Shown here: in pieces, positions 23,791-35,914 of the stretch | Layout of the letters: every line of letters begins with the position of its first letter | How positions within the stretch are numbered: position 1 is the first letter of the stretch | NCBI GenBank assembly: GCA_949825025.1 | Contig: OX463786.1 | Span: 10,592,387 to 10,656,386 of the forward strand | Direction of reading: 5' to 3' | DNA from: Siphlonurus alternatus | Lineage: Eukaryota > Arthropoda > Insecta > Ephemeroptera > Siphlonuridae | DNA: 64,000 nt | Notes under the pieces: model-generated | The model's database searches: none | What the model was told of the DNA's origin: nothing | What the model saw: the letters and a program-made list of their open reading frames with translations, nothing else | Made by a program: the position numbers and the translations under genes

Positions 23791-23947
23791 ATTGTTTTGA
23801 ATTTATAAGACTGTAGACTAATACCGTAAATCAAATAGGACAATATTGCATGAAGAATTTCTGGCCTTGTATATTTCTGGACGAGCTCGTAGATTATTTT
23901 TTCTTCTTTAAGACAACAAAAGTATGCCGATTGTGACTTTTAGATAA

Positions 23948-24740
23948 CTAATTTTTGAACCCTTTTTTAGGAAAAAAGGTACCAAAGTTTTGGGCATGCT
24001 GACAAGAGGGTTTAGTCGTGGAATGCCAAGCGCAAAAAGAACATTGTATAATTCTCTTGTGAGACCTCCTTTGTTATACGGTGCGCCAGCATGGCATCCA
24101 ACCACTCAGTCTAATATGCATAATCTGGAGCGTGTGCAAAGTAGAGCAACCCGTTTCATTCTTGGATACGGGAGATATGATAGATCGTGTGATGATAGTG
24201 TGCAGAGGCTCATAAAGTGTGATATTTCTAGTTTAGAGTCTCAGTGGCAGAAAATTGATATGTCCTTTTTCAATAAGTGCTTAGCTGGAAGATATGATCT
24301 CAATGTGTTCGGTCCTGAGCGTGTGTCTGTCAAGGAGCATAGGGCTGGTCTGCGTAGCAGCCAGACCTCCTTAGTTACACCTAGGGGCAAAGCAGTGTAC
24401 TTGTCTTCCCTGTTTCCTAGAGTTGTAAAGGCATACAATGCATTACCTGAAGATGTAAGATTTCCTCTGCATGCCTGTCTGATTCTATCATGTGATATTG
24501 ACTTGTACGTTTTATGTATTAATTTTTATGTGTTAAATATTTATTTTTTATATATATATACAATTTTTGACGATGCAGTTTTTCTGATGTGTGGTGAATG
24601 TTCGCTCTATGTGTATAGGCTCCTTAGCCTTTTATATTCACCAGTTTGGGTTATTATGTTGTTGTTATTATTTTTTTCCCTATTCCCTACAATGTAATTT
24701 ATCCCAAATAAACAAATATTATTATTATTATTATTATTAA
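23948..24740 (+). mobile_element. 5'-truncated LINE: C-terminal RT region, 3' UTR and (ATT)n tail
   Basis: An open frame from 23948 to 24697 encodes the connection region after the polymerase core of a non-LTR retrotransposon reverse transcriptase. RTLYNSLVRPPLLYGAPAW, then NMHNLERVQSRATRFILGY, is the usual 'AYKSLVRPxLEYAxxxW ... LExVQRRAxRFI' block of CR1/L2/jockey-like LINEs. Later, SLFPRVVKAYNALPEDV matches the common C-terminal 'FFxRTIxxWNxLP' motif. The catalytic FADD core, endonuclease and everything upstream are missing, as expected for 5' truncation. The last part of the frame (from about codon 165) is hydrophobic, low-complexity sequence and probably 3' UTR. The element ends in AATAAACAAAT followed by an (ATT)n tail, a LINE-type 3' microsatellite. 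I cannot fix the clade more precisely. Confidence 0.85.
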
Positions 24741-27119
24741 CCCTGCAATATTATTTTAAATTTTTAAAAATGGACAATTTTTTAGGGAGGGGGGGTCATT
24801 ATATACTATATTCATTTATAAATCAATTTATATGCACATAAAATTATATACCAACTGAATCGTTAAAATAAAGTTAACAAAACATATTATTTATATTTAT
24901 AATAAAAAATATCGTATTATTTAGAGTCTGGATTTAAGCCATTAGTTCCACTTTTCCATCCTACTCTATTTCCATATTGTTACCTCAACATAAAAAAGCT
25001 TTTATTTATTTAAAGACATTATTAGAATTCTTTTTTTTTAACATCCATTAAAAATATACACTTAACTTTTATTTTTAAAACCACTTTTTATAATATAGTT
25101 TTCCAATAACTTGTATCTATCATATCACAATATATTGATCATATAAAAACTGATATCTAAGTGTATTGTGCTGTCACAATGTTTAATATATATATTGTTA
25201 CAAACGTTGTTTTTGATATAAAGAGATCGATTGAAGATGAGAAAGTATTGTTAAAAGTGAGAAAAATACGATAGGAAGAGATTTTTATCAACAAATAAGT
25301 CATCTGAAAGTATTTTATGGTTCGATTCCCATCTATTGATAAAAACAAAAGCTTTAAGATATTTCTTTTTTTCATTTAATAAAAATTTTCTCTTTATAAG
25401 ATTTTCTTGCTTTTAGATGACAATCTAAAATTAATTAATAATTAATTGAGCGTGAAAAACATATTGGGAAAGATTCATATTATAAAGATGACTAGATTTT
25501 TCAATAGCCGTGGTTAATTAGTTTCAGTTATAGTGACACTAACCACGGTACTGGACTTGTTTTTTTTTTTTCGTGAACTGTCTTTTACAGCTTTATGTAC
25601 AATATAAATAGTCATATAAATTGCCAAATTACTTACATATTTTACGAAAATGAAATTTCATGATAATTTATATTAATTTTTTAAAATAAATAAAAAAAAA
25701 ATTCAATTTTATAAATATCTGTTGTTACTTAAATGTTTTGTTTTATGAAAATTAAAAATTAATAAGTGTATTAACTTAAAAAATATATTTTGTAATACAG
25801 ATTTTAATTTTAACTTTTAAGACCACGTCCCACAGGGTATTTGCATGCCATTTCTCCATAATTTCTAGAAAATCAAGAAATAGACATTATACAAGAAATT
25901 TATTTCACAATAATTATCATCTTATTAATCTTTGAATCATTCTACAGTGGTATATGTAGTGATAACTACGTGCAAGAAATCTAGAAACTTAATTTGTAAA
26001 AAAAAATAATTAACTCGTTGACTGCGAGGTATTTGCTAATAAACTCCACACAAGTCTTATAGTTGGAGTATTATTGTTTGACAAATTCCTGGCAGTGCTG
26101 CATTAGTTCTCAAATATTTGAGTTTGCAGCATCTTAATTAGTACATCGTTCAGCATGTGAGATGCATATAAGTTAGTCTATAAGTAGGTTAGAAGAGAAA
26201 GCGAGAGAGAGGAGAGAGCAGTTTGTGGCGTTATTGAAAATTTTATGTAAAATAATTGTAGTTTGTTAAAAAATGTTTAATAATTCAAAGTTTGTACTTG
26301 TTAATGATTTTCAATAATTAAAAATAATTATTTTTTATTTAACTTTTATAATATATTACAAAAAAAATTATTTTGTTTCTTTTGTTTTCTAAATGTAATG
26401 CAAATGAATGGAAAAATATTATTTTTGCAATAATATAAATTAATAAATTGTTAGACGATGGTTCATTCAAAGCTGAATCGTAATTCTTTTCAAGTCATGT
26501 TATGTTTGTAGTTGTAGACATAACCATATTAATATAATAATATGAAGATCGAAAGTAGAAATTTATGATGACATTTTTTAAGTAACGAAATCCCTATCAC
26601 ATGGTTTCTCAAAATATAATGTTACATCTTGCATAATAATATTTTATTACCATTATATGCATCATGTAAAAAATTTAAAAATAATTATTGAAACATACAT
26701 AACAGTAAAATGAAACAATAATTTTAATAGTTATTTAAAAATTAAAAAAAAAACGTATTATTAATTTATTACTGTTCCTTTTTGTAAATAATCGGATTAA
26801 TATTTATAGTCATGATCTCTATAAACTCCATTGACTCCATTAAGTTAATAAGGATAAGGATATTATGCTTTCAAATTGTGTTAAATTGAAATAACTCCAG
26901 TATATACAGAATGAAGGAATTCTAATAATGTTGAAGAGATATTAATATAATTTTCACAATCCTAAAATTTTCCTGACAAATATTAATTTTATAAAAATAT
27001 CTTAATAAATTTATATTAAAAAAGCACCAAAAATTCTTTCAGTATATTAAAAAATATATATTTATATTCATTTCAGTACCAGGAAAAAGAAGGAATGTTC
27101 TTGCGTTCTGTCATAAAAG

Positions 27120-27440
27120 TCAAACTTTTCACAAGTGGTGATTTCTAAAGAAAGCCCACTCGTGCATCTGGGAGGTGATTGATGGCATCCTTTTTTAACA
27201 TTACCGACCATCCTGACTGAGGTTTTCTTAGTCACAATTAGGTGAATGCTGGAATGGATTTTTATGACATGCATGGTAGTTTGGAAGGATTTCCAAGTTA
27301 AAAACCATTGAAATCTATTAAAGCAAAAGCATTGATAACTATAGAATTGAAGTAATATGCTAGTTCGGGTCCAGGAAGAGCCGGGAAATTTAATTCAGTC
27401 ATTTGTGTCCAGATGTCAGTAGTGACAGGGTACAGTTAAA
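27120..27440 (+). mobile_element. tRNA-headed SINE, truncated and interrupted
   Basis: Starts at CTTTTCACAAGTGGTGATTT, without the tRNA-like head. It keeps CCCACTCGTGCATCTGGGAG, the central domain (GACCATCCTGACTGAGG) and, after about 90 bases of unrelated sequence (about 27290-27360), the 3' part GAGCCGGGAAATTTAATTC and GGGTACAGTT. Confidence 0.8.
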
Positions 27441-27518
27441 AATAATTTAAGTGGCGAGCTAGGAACAATAATAATGGAATAGCAATATATACTTAAACGA
27501 GGTGTGTGATTACAGTAA

Positions 27519-27937
27519 TTAAGGGCATTGGGTGTAGCACTGGTAGTTGACAACACTGACGTATCTTCACCATGTTAATTTTTTATCCTTGCTCCTCGGA
27601 GTAATTTTTATGCTAGAGCTAAGCTGATTACAGTAGTATCAAGATAATTAGTAGCCCAAGTGCACAATTTGGCTAAATAAAGCCTGATTTAAAGAAAAGT
27701 ATTTTTTTATATATTTTAGAAAAATACATGTAAATTTAAAAAGTTACTAAAAAATACTTTTCTTTAAATCAGGCTTTATTTAGCCAAATTGTGCACTTGG
27801 GCTACTAATTATCTTGATACTACAGCAATCAGCTTAGCTCTAGCATAAAAATTACTCCGAGGAGCAAGGATCAAAAATTAACATGGTGAAGATACGTCAG
27901 TGTTGCCAACTACCGGTGCTACACCCAATGCCCTTAA
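27519..27937. mobile_element. TTAA-flanked 419-bp foldback, copy 1
   Basis: TTAA then GGGCATTGGGTGTAGCAC, with arms of about 190 bp ending GTGCTACACCCAATGCCC then TTAA. The arms include CCTCGGAGTAATTTTTATGC and GCACAATTTGGCTAAATAAA. The centre is AT-rich. TTAA on both sides is the target of piggyBac-type elements, but the ends begin GGG rather than CCC, so the class is tentative. Confidence 0.88.
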
Positions 27938-28594
27938 GTTATTCATATACAGTATATTAAGTATTTAAAGTGGAGAAATCATTGAAACCAACTATAGAAA
28001 AAGGAAAACTTAATATCAAAAATTATAACACAAATATATAAGGAGTATATAAATTATTTTTCTTCTTATGCATTTCAACCACTGGAAATAAATGTATTTT
28101 TTTAATACGCTGTCATATGTAGAAATTATATCGCCAGAATATTTGAAGTTCATTTCATTGAATCAAGAGAATTGTGCAATTCCTGTGTGTTGAACTGTAA
28201 CTAAAGATTAATTGACCTTATTGTAAAACAGGTCACTGCACTTGTTATTTCTTCTGGTATTATTACTTTTACAACGGTGCTACAACAGCTGTTACTGTTT
28301 AGTGTAAATGACTTTTTTGTATGTAGTGTAAATTACAATTATTTTAATTAAAATATAAAGAGAAAATATAAAGCGAAATTACACTTTTTAACATATTGCA
28401 TTTTTAATGAATATTTTCAATTTCACGTTTTATATCTACATTACATTTACTATTATATTATTTTATTATTTCAAAAATTTCCTTCTGTCCATTTCCTGTT
28501 TGTTTTAATGATTAGACTTTATGTTAAATAAGGTGTTTCAATTGTTTCTTTCAGTAAAAACATTACCAGATCAATTATTATAATTACTGAGGCC

Positions 28595-28652
28595 TTGCAC
28601 TATGGGTTTCCAGGTATAAAAAAAAATGTATACCTGGAAACCCATAGTGCAA
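28595..28652. repeat. Perfect 24-bp hairpin
   Basis: Arms 28595-28618 and 28629-28652 are exact inverses over 24 bases (TTGCACTATGGGTTTCCAGG...), with a 10-base A-rich loop. Confidence 0.95.
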
Positions 28653-29425
28653 AAGCGACCATCTCGGCTCGCGATAAAACGAGTTAGTCGATTTTGACGG
28701 AACAGCATCGTAATTATTTTTTTCAAATTTCACGATTTAATTGAACATGTTAATCATTTAAAAATATTATAAATTAAAAATTTAAATAGAACATTAAAAA
28801 TAATATAGACGAAATGAAAATTAATAATTTAACAGTAATATTTTATGCATTTTATTATTTTACATTATCTTAAATTTTTACTTTATTTTTTATACTATAG
28901 ATCTCTAAATATTAATGCTGTTTTTTGCGAGTTATGATAATATGCAGTCTGGCATGCTTGATGAATATTTTTCTTAATACCTCTCACAAAATTACAAATC
29001 TCTATTTTGGGGTTAAGTTCACACAGTCTCGAAATATTACACATTTCCCTTGAATTTTGACATCACAAAATATCTAAATCTAAAGAATATTTATTAAAAG
29101 GTTTCAAAATGTTTTGAGTCTCAATAATTAAGTTGCTGAGTACGAAGTTAGTAATGTTACTAAATCTAAATCTAAAGCATGTAAATCTGTAAGCGTAAAA
29201 TGATGCGTACACGGAAAAAATTTAAGCAATTTCATGAAAATTATAAAATAAACTGGTTTATGAGGGAGATAACTATATTCTCACTAACCGTGGTTAGTGA
29301 CTTAAATTGACATTAATCCTTGACGAAAAAGAAACGCAGAGAATTATATATTATATTTAACAATGTAATACCATAATAGAGTGCAAGAGATAAAGAAATA
29401 AAGTTTTTCAGATTTTGTAAAATGT

Positions 29426-29451
29426 AAAAAAAAAAAAAAAAAAAAAAAAAA
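29426..29451. repeat. Poly-A tract, about 26 bp
   Basis: An unbroken A run not preceded by a recognisable SINE or LINE body. It could be the tail of an unrecognised retrocopy on the plus strand, but I see no parent sequence. Confidence 0.9.
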
Positions 29452-29507
29452 TCTCTCCACGCCACCATAGACTGATTAACATACACAAACAAATGAAGGT
29501 AACGTAC

Positions 29508-29784
29508 ATAGAGGCTTCAAGTGTTCCCCGGCGGGAAAATTTTCTCCATTAGCCACCATGCTAGAAAATTTGAATTTTTTCTCATGATCAATCAATCAAT
29601 TTGAAAACATCTCCTACACCCCCCCCACCCCCATTTAGAGGTCTTCTGATAATGAATAAAGAATTTATTTTCCTCTAAAAATGTTTTTTTTTTATGCCAA
29701 AAAAGCAATTTCAAGTTTTTTTTTTACATAGGTTTAGATGGGACGGTGGGAACACCGCAAAATCAGCTCACTTGAAGCCTCTAT
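29508..29784. mobile_element. 277-bp element with terminal inverted repeats ATAGAGGCTTCAAGTG
   Basis: ATAGAGGCTTCAAGTG at the left is inverted as CACTTGAAGCCTCTAT at the right; the inside has GTTCCCCGGCGGGAAAAT and GGGAACACC, which are partly inverse. Single copy in this window. Confidence 0.7.
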
Positions 29785-29969
29785 TGTGCTTCTAGGTGTA
29801 CATGCACTAAAATTACACTTTTAAAATAAATATTGATGAAAATTATATAACGTATATCCTGGAGATTATTAGAGTTAGACTATTTGTTGCAGAATTAATG
29901 TAAATAATAAAATTATATAGTGCGCAAAGATACAACATTGTACACTTTTATTTCCAGGATAAATTCAAC

Positions 29970-30101
29970 ATGCACAGTTGCTGCCTCGGAAAATTTCCCT
30001 TTGTGGCTTTGTTAATCAACATGCACCATAAGAATAACACGGCATGGTGAATAACTAACAAGTCTGCAAATGGGAAATTTTCCAAGGCGATGAGTGTACA
30101 T
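29970..30101. mobile_element. 125-bp foldback 'GTACACTCGTCGCC', copy 3
   Basis: TGCACAGTTGCTGCCTCGG ... CAAGGCGATGAGTGTACA; inner TTTGTTAATCAACATGCACC and CGGCATGGTGAATAACTAAC. Confidence 0.82.
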
Positions 30102-30371
30102 TATCGTAGAGAAATTGTCATTTAAAGTTCATGGAGAAGCTCTACTTTCATGAACCTTGTCATATCGTTAGAATGACATATACTCCATTAATGTTAGAAT
30201 ATCTGCATGATGTTAATTTATGTAAAGTTAATGAAGTACTGCTTCTATGAGAAACCATATTATGTTGTACTTGTCTTGACAGTACGAAATTTACTCCTGC
30301 TCTGTTTGTGAGCCATATTACCCATGCAGTCAATGCAGGCGTAATATTTTGAGATGGATGTTCTTGTTACC

Positions 30372-30693
30372 AATGAGATATCAGAATGTGAAAATTTTAG
30401 TGGCTTAATCGAAAGAAGGGGTAAAAATGTGGTACTGTGAATTTTTTCAGATTTTTCTGAGACCGGAAAATATTTTTAAAAAATTATTGAAAGTCTATTT
30501 TATGACGTCACGGGCGGCACTGCCCTATCCTTTTTCTTAATGAGTGCTACCCATGACGTCATCAAAATAGACTTTCAATAATTTTTTAAAAATAATTCCT
30601 GGTCTCAGAAAAATCTGAAAAAATTCGCAGTGCCATATTTTTACCCCTTCTTTCGATTAAGCCACTAAAATTTTCACATTCTAATATCTCATT
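30372..30693. mobile_element. 320-bp foldback family, 'GAGATATT' arm type, copy 4
   Basis: Outer arm AATGAGATATCAGAATGTGA, then GTGGCTTAATCGAAAGAAGG, unlike the other two arm types. From GTGAATTTTTTCAGATTTTT inward it is the same palindrome, with TGACGTCACGGGCGGCACTG in the core. Confidence 0.9.
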
Positions 30694-30825
30694 ACAAAAG
30701 CTGCATCTTGTAGCTGCAGTGTCAGCAAATGAGGCAACAGTAACGTTCGAGGTGTATATCTTGCAATAGAAAAGGTCAAAATCAAACTCTGAATAGGTTT
30801 ATCAATCTGTAGCTCCAAGAGGCAC

Positions 30826-30870
30826 ACATGGTCAAATTTCCACGATTCCCTCAGTCATAACTATAAGGGT
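30826..30870 (+). repeat. Orphan SINE central-domain fragment
   Basis: AATTTCCACGATTCCCTCAG followed by TCATAAC matches the shared SINE core, with no adjacent head or tail. Confidence 0.5.
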
Positions 30871-31033
30871 CATAACTTGGTATGCATTTGAAAGCTATGA
30901 CCATCATGGTTTGCATGATACCTTCAAAATCCTAAAAAAAATGCTAGGAAATGTTCACGAAATCATGCAGCACCCTTAATACAATTTCAAGAATAGGAAT
31001 ATTTTAATAGGAAAATGTCATAAATTTCACAAT

Positions 31034-31135
31034 TACTACGTTCACATAATGGTTTTCTTAATGTGCATTCGTTGATGACAAATAATTTTATTCTTATTCA
31101 ATGTATCCGTATTAATCACCATCATATTTATAGAA
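31034..31135. mobile_element. 110-bp foldback 'CACTACGTTTACATGACGG', decayed copy
   Basis: TACTACGTTCACATAATGGT, GCATTCGTTGATGACAAATA, then ATCCGTATTAATCACCATCA in the expected order, with many substitutions. Confidence 0.65.
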
Positions 31136-31383
31136 TGTTTATTTAAATAAGGGATTCAATGTATTTGTTTTTAACAAAAATTTTAAGATCTAAGAAAACA
31201 CATCTTCAAATGGGAAATATGATGATTTGAGAAATTTGAGTGATGACAAAAAGAATGAATTGTGGCCTTTATATTGTTGACTATAATAAATCCATATTTT
31301 AAAACATTTCAATCAAATTTGTTCATATTGTTATCTAAATATTAACATAATTTATTGTTAAATAATTGATTCTCACAGACTTT

Positions 31384-31595
31384 TACCTTTGCTGATGTTT
31401 GGTGATGTAATCCCTTTGTAGTATTAGTATGCTGTAATCACTAATTGTTTATCAATTCTACTATATAGTCTCAGATCACCTGAGGAAGAGAGCGGTCATG
31501 TAGTATAAATAAGTGATAGTGACGCGACGAACACTTAGTGAGCATTACAAAAGACTACAGAAGGATTACATAGAATACCAACAAAGGTAGAGTGA
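31384..31595 (+). repeat. Repeat with CTGAGGA hairpin, copy 2
   Basis: TCACCTGAGGAAGAGAGCGG, AGTGACGCGACGAACACTTA, then ACAGAAGGATTACATAGAAT and CAACAAAGGTA. The CTCTCGAAACG part is deleted. The left flank CCTTTGCTGATGTTTGGTG, GTAATCCCTTTGTAG is roughly inverse to the right end. Confidence 0.6.
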
Positions 31596-31701
31596 TAGAG
31601 CTAATTTATTATGAATATATTTTTTGCATGAAAAAGTTACTAATATATTAATGTAATGAAGCCAGCAGTTAAAGCAGCAAACAGGTGAACCAGAGACAAC
31701 G

Positions 31702-32090
31702 GTCGAGCGTGGCGCAGAACCGATTCTTGTTAGAGCACTGAAGTCAAGCTACGTCGAGCGTGGTTAGTACTGAGATAGGTGACCGGTTCAAGTAAAAATT
31801 ACGCTGTTCCCTCCCTGGGGTAACTTCATCTCGCCTTTCACCCAGTGCAGTGATACACATGTGTGTGATTCTCCAGACTTTGGAAATCACTTTAGTCCAT
31901 TGCAGTAGAGGTTTCCGGCCTGACTCAGGTTTTCTACAATTTTCCTCAGTCTTACCTCAGCGAATGCTGGGACGCGTAACAGGCCGTGGCTACCATTTTT
32001 TCCCTATATCTTATCCCTACCCATTACACCGCCGCGAGCTGTAAGCTCTTAGGGGTGTGTATAACCCTGTAAAGAAAAAATCGAAAAATG
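31702..32090 (+). mobile_element. 5S-headed SINE, subfamily A, full length
   Basis: Forward copy: GAGCGTGGCGCAGAACCG, GAAGTCAAGCTACGTCGAGC, GTGGTTAGTACTGAGATAGG (two bases lost against 5S), CCCTCCCTGGGGTAAC, the central domain around 31918-31985, GAGCTGTAAGCTCTTAGGGG and an A-rich end. A (GA)n tract starts directly after its tail. Confidence 0.9.
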
Positions 32091-32095
32091 CAGTG

Positions 32096-32098
<3 letters not shown>

Positions 32099-32133
<35 letters not shown>
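32099..32133. repeat. (GA)n microsatellite next to a SINE tail
   Basis: About 35 bp of GA units just after the A-rich end of the SINE at 31702-32090. Confidence 0.97.
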
Positions 32134-32136
<3 letters not shown>

Positions 32137-32461
32137 AGTGACCAATGTAATATGGCGATTAAAGAGACATTTGAGCTATTAATAAATTGCAGTGTAAAAT
32201 TTTCATAGAAACAAACTGTATAACTAATAATAATTTTATTAAGCAGAACAGACAAGATACATACATTGTCACAGTCAGATATAGGAAATACTGCCGATGC
32301 AGCAAGAGGGTGCAAAAAAAGGCAATGCCCAAATGAAATTTGCATCCTGAAAAAAAGATAAAAACAACTACATAAAAAGTTGATATAAACAAGATAATAC
32401 ACTTTAAAAAACAGGAAAAAAAAAGAAGACAGAAAGCAATACTATTTAAAACAAATTTGGC

Positions 32462-32680
32462 TGAATTTTTGACGTCTTAATAATAATCAGTATATTTATA
32501 ACGCCTTATATAATGATTTTTCAGTTGTTTCATAGGCAGTATTCAGTAGTCAGCATATACTGTCAGTATATAGCTTATACTGACTACTGAAAATACGCAA
32601 CGAAACACCTGAAAAAAATAATGATTTAAGGCGCTAAAAATCATAAGATATCAAAAATTCAGGCAAATATTTTTAAGAGT
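32462..32680. mobile_element. Palindrome of about 215 bp
   Basis: AACGCCTTATATAATGATTT / ATGATTTAAGGCGCT, TTTTTCAG / CTGAAAAAAA and GTATTCAGTAGTCAG / CTGACTACTGAAAATAC are nested inverse pairs; the centre is ATACTGTCAGTATATAGC. Confidence 0.75.
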
Positions 32681-32703
32681 ATAAAATTTACTATACAACT
32701 CGT

Positions 32704-33121
32704 TTAAGGGCATTGGGTTTAGCACCGGTAGTTGGCAACACTGACTTATCTTCACCATGTTAATTTTTCAACCTTGCTCCTCAGAGTAATTTTTATACTA
32801 GAGCTAAGCTGATTGCAATAGTATCAAGATAATTAGTAGCCCAAGTGCACAATTTGGCTAAATAAAGCCTGATTTAAAAAAAGTTTTTTTTTTGTATATT
32901 TTAAAAAAATGCATGTAAATTTAAAAAATTACTAAAAATACTTTTCTTTAAATCAGGTTTTACTAAGCCAAATTGTGCACTTAGGCTACTAATTATCTTG
33001 ATACTACAGCAATCAGCTTAGCTCTAGCATAAAAATTACTCCGAGGAGCAAGGATAAAAAATTAACATGGTGAAGATACGTCAGTGTTGCCAACTACCGG
33101 TGCTACACCCAATGCCCTTAA
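32704..33121. mobile_element. TTAA-flanked 418-bp foldback, copy 2
   Basis: Same element as at 27519, one base different in length, also flanked by TTAA on both sides. Both arms and the AT-rich centre align. It begins about 25 bases after another palindrome (32462-32680). Confidence 0.9.
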
Positions 33122-34805
33122 ATTTCTAAAACATTTCTTCAGTGTAGTCTCAATAAAGTTTAGTTAACTCATTAATATTTAACGTCTTGAGAAGCAGTTG
33201 AACACGTGTCAAGATCTTACATACACACAAAATTTCACATCACTCACAGCCTAAAGTCTGCAAAAGACAAGCCAAACTTTCAAACTCTTATGTTGTCTTT
33301 TTAGTGTTTGACATTTATATTTTTAGTATAGTGTTTTATATAAAGTTATAACTACTTTGAAAATTTATAAAATTTTATTCATTGAAAAATATTATACCAT
33401 TTACTCTGCATGCATAGAGGTTAAGACATGATTTTTAATACTATACAAATGGCTAAAGAACAAGTATACTGAATGATATCGCTTGATGATTAATTAATTT
33501 ACATTTTTTTTTTTGAAAAGTAAGAGCCACGCAAAATATTAGTTACCTAAGTTGCACTTTGCCGATATAAGGTTTATAATAATTGCATATGAGCGTTTTA
33601 GTTTAGTAATAATAAATTTGCAACTTGCAACAATTAAATTAATTAAACATGTTTAAATATTATTTAAAATATAATAAATAGAAGCATTTTTTTCAACCAT
33701 AAGATGTGAAAGATTCACAAATTTGACGACTTCTTACGAACTTCTTACTTAAAAATGCTTTACTAAAGAATAAGAACTAATCAATTAAACATAAATTGAG
33801 TGAATATGAAAACAAAATTAACTCTGTTGATTCTTTCTTAAATTATTCCTCCATATTATAATTAAGTAAGACTATATTTCCACTGTAAATTGCAACATCG
33901 CATCAAAACACCCACGCATGTTCTTTGTTTATTTTGATACACAAGTTTGTTATTTAATCAACAAGAGCCAAATGAAATAGAATTCATTAATATCTATCGT
34001 AGTATGAAAATATTTTGTGAGTTGCTACGAACCTTTGTTCGCAATGTAAACTGTTTCAGTTAAAATTTTACAAGTAGCTTTATTTACTAAACAAAAATAA
34101 AGCCAAACGTATCGTTGATTCATTGTTCTAGCTTCATTAACTGTAAGAAATTTTCTTACATGGGTACGTCAAGATACACATAAATTTATTATAAAATTAA
34201 TGATTGCATTTAAATTATATAAATAGAATGATGCTAAATAGGATTAAAAATAAATTAATATTTTGTAAATAGAAACATAAATAAATCTTGAATTGTTATC
34301 AATATTGTTTACTGTATATAATGGTATCATATGATATGGGACCCTCTAAATATAGTTATGGGGAAATTTAATTTTATTTAGAAATTTCTTTATTAGGCGA
34401 TGTTTGGCCTGACAGCCATTCTTACACATAACCTCAAATACAAATTAATAATATTGCAAACATAAGTTTTACTGTTTACACATAAATAGTCCAATAGCAT
34501 AGTGTCTTGAGGTACGTAACTTTTATCGTAGAACTTTTATCACACACGTTTCACTTATTATATCACAAATTTTAATCACATATGTATGTTTATACTTTTA
34601 TTTATACTTTTATTGGCTTTAATATAAAGCCAAATTAGTAAATTTTCATTGCAAATATTTTAAAGTTGTATGGTTATAAATAATAAATATACAATGAAAT
34701 AAAGCAGGCTAAACTTGACTTAATGTTATTTAAAATTGAAACCTAATCCATAGGATGGAAAATATTGATTGATTGGAGGTTCAATTTTACATGCAGTAAA
34801 TTATA

Positions 34806-35103
34806 ATGTACACTCGTCGCCTCAGAAAATTTCCACTTTTCAGCCTTGTTTAATTACCATGCCTTGTAAGAATAACACGTGCAGGGCATGGTGCAGGCGC
34901 GGATTCAGGGGAGGGGGCTTAAATTTAAATTTTGGATTTAACATGGGCAATATAGGCATTTCCCCCACTCCCAATTTTTTTTTAACATTGGCCTTATGGA
35001 GGCAGCCCCCCCCCTCCCCCCGAAATTTTTTTCTGGACCCGCGTTTGGCATGGTGATTAAAACACGGCTGCAATTGGTAAATTTTCTAAGGCGACCAATG
35101 TAC
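34806..35103. mobile_element. 125-bp foldback 'GTACACTCGTCGCC', copy 4, split by a hAT-like element
   Basis: TGTACACTCGTCGCCTCAG on the left and AAGGCGACCAATGTAC on the right. The inner arm GGCATGGTGATTAA appears once complete on the right and once cut on the left, with a 154-bp element between duplicated GCATGGTG. Confidence 0.9.
34894..35047. mobile_element. hAT-like non-autonomous element nested in a foldback
   Basis: Terminal repeats are CAGGCGCGGATTCAG on the left and, inverted from the right end, CAAACGCGGGTCCAG. It is flanked by the exact 8-bp duplication GCATGGTG (34886-34893 and 35048-35055). The CAGG.GCGGATC.AG end and 8-bp duplication are typical of hAT superfamily MITEs. The inside carries TTTAACATGGGCAATATAGG and CCTTATGGAGGCAGC. 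Confidence 0.9.
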
Positions 35104-35784
35104 TATAATTATTGCAATACAAGGAGCTTTCAGAGTTTACCGCTAGAGGCAATACTCTGGTTATTACTTTTATTTTCCATTGAATTTCAACAAGATTAAC
35201 TTAGATGTTAAATTCCCATATTATACATTGATATTATTTAATTTCAATACATCGCCATGGGATATTTAAGGTATTAATAAGATTTGTATGTATTATACTT
35301 AATAAAACTTTAATATAATTTTCATATACAAATATAATTTTATAATTTCATATTATAAGTTAAACTTAAGAAGTTATAAACTATATATTTTACCTAAGGC
35401 TTTATATATACATATATCGTTAATTCCACTAAGCTCATACAAAATTGGTACCTTTAGTAATCTTAATGTTTTTGTGCTTAAAAAGTTAATATTACCGAAC
35501 TTGCTTGCATACAGTACGTGTCTATAAAACTTTCAGAATATATTATAATTTACGTAAGGACGTGGAGCTAAAGATGAAAGTTTGTCAACAGATTTTTTAT
35601 AAAGACATGAAAATGTGATAAAATATGTTATTTTTCAACTTTAATAATTTAGTTAGATTTGAAAAGAAATTGTTTAAATCATGCAAAAATTTGAAACTTA
35701 AAAGCATGAATTATTTTGAACCAAATTTTAAATAAACATATAAATGTAATTATTATTAAATAATACATTTTGTTTTCATTGTTC

Positions 35785-35914
<130 letters not shown>

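Noticed and set aside
25290..25345. tRNA-like GGTTCGATTCCCATC with short end pairing (TATCAA/TTGATA)
   Set aside because: Only about 55 bases, no A-box or anticodon arm. Chance B-box match, or at most a relic.
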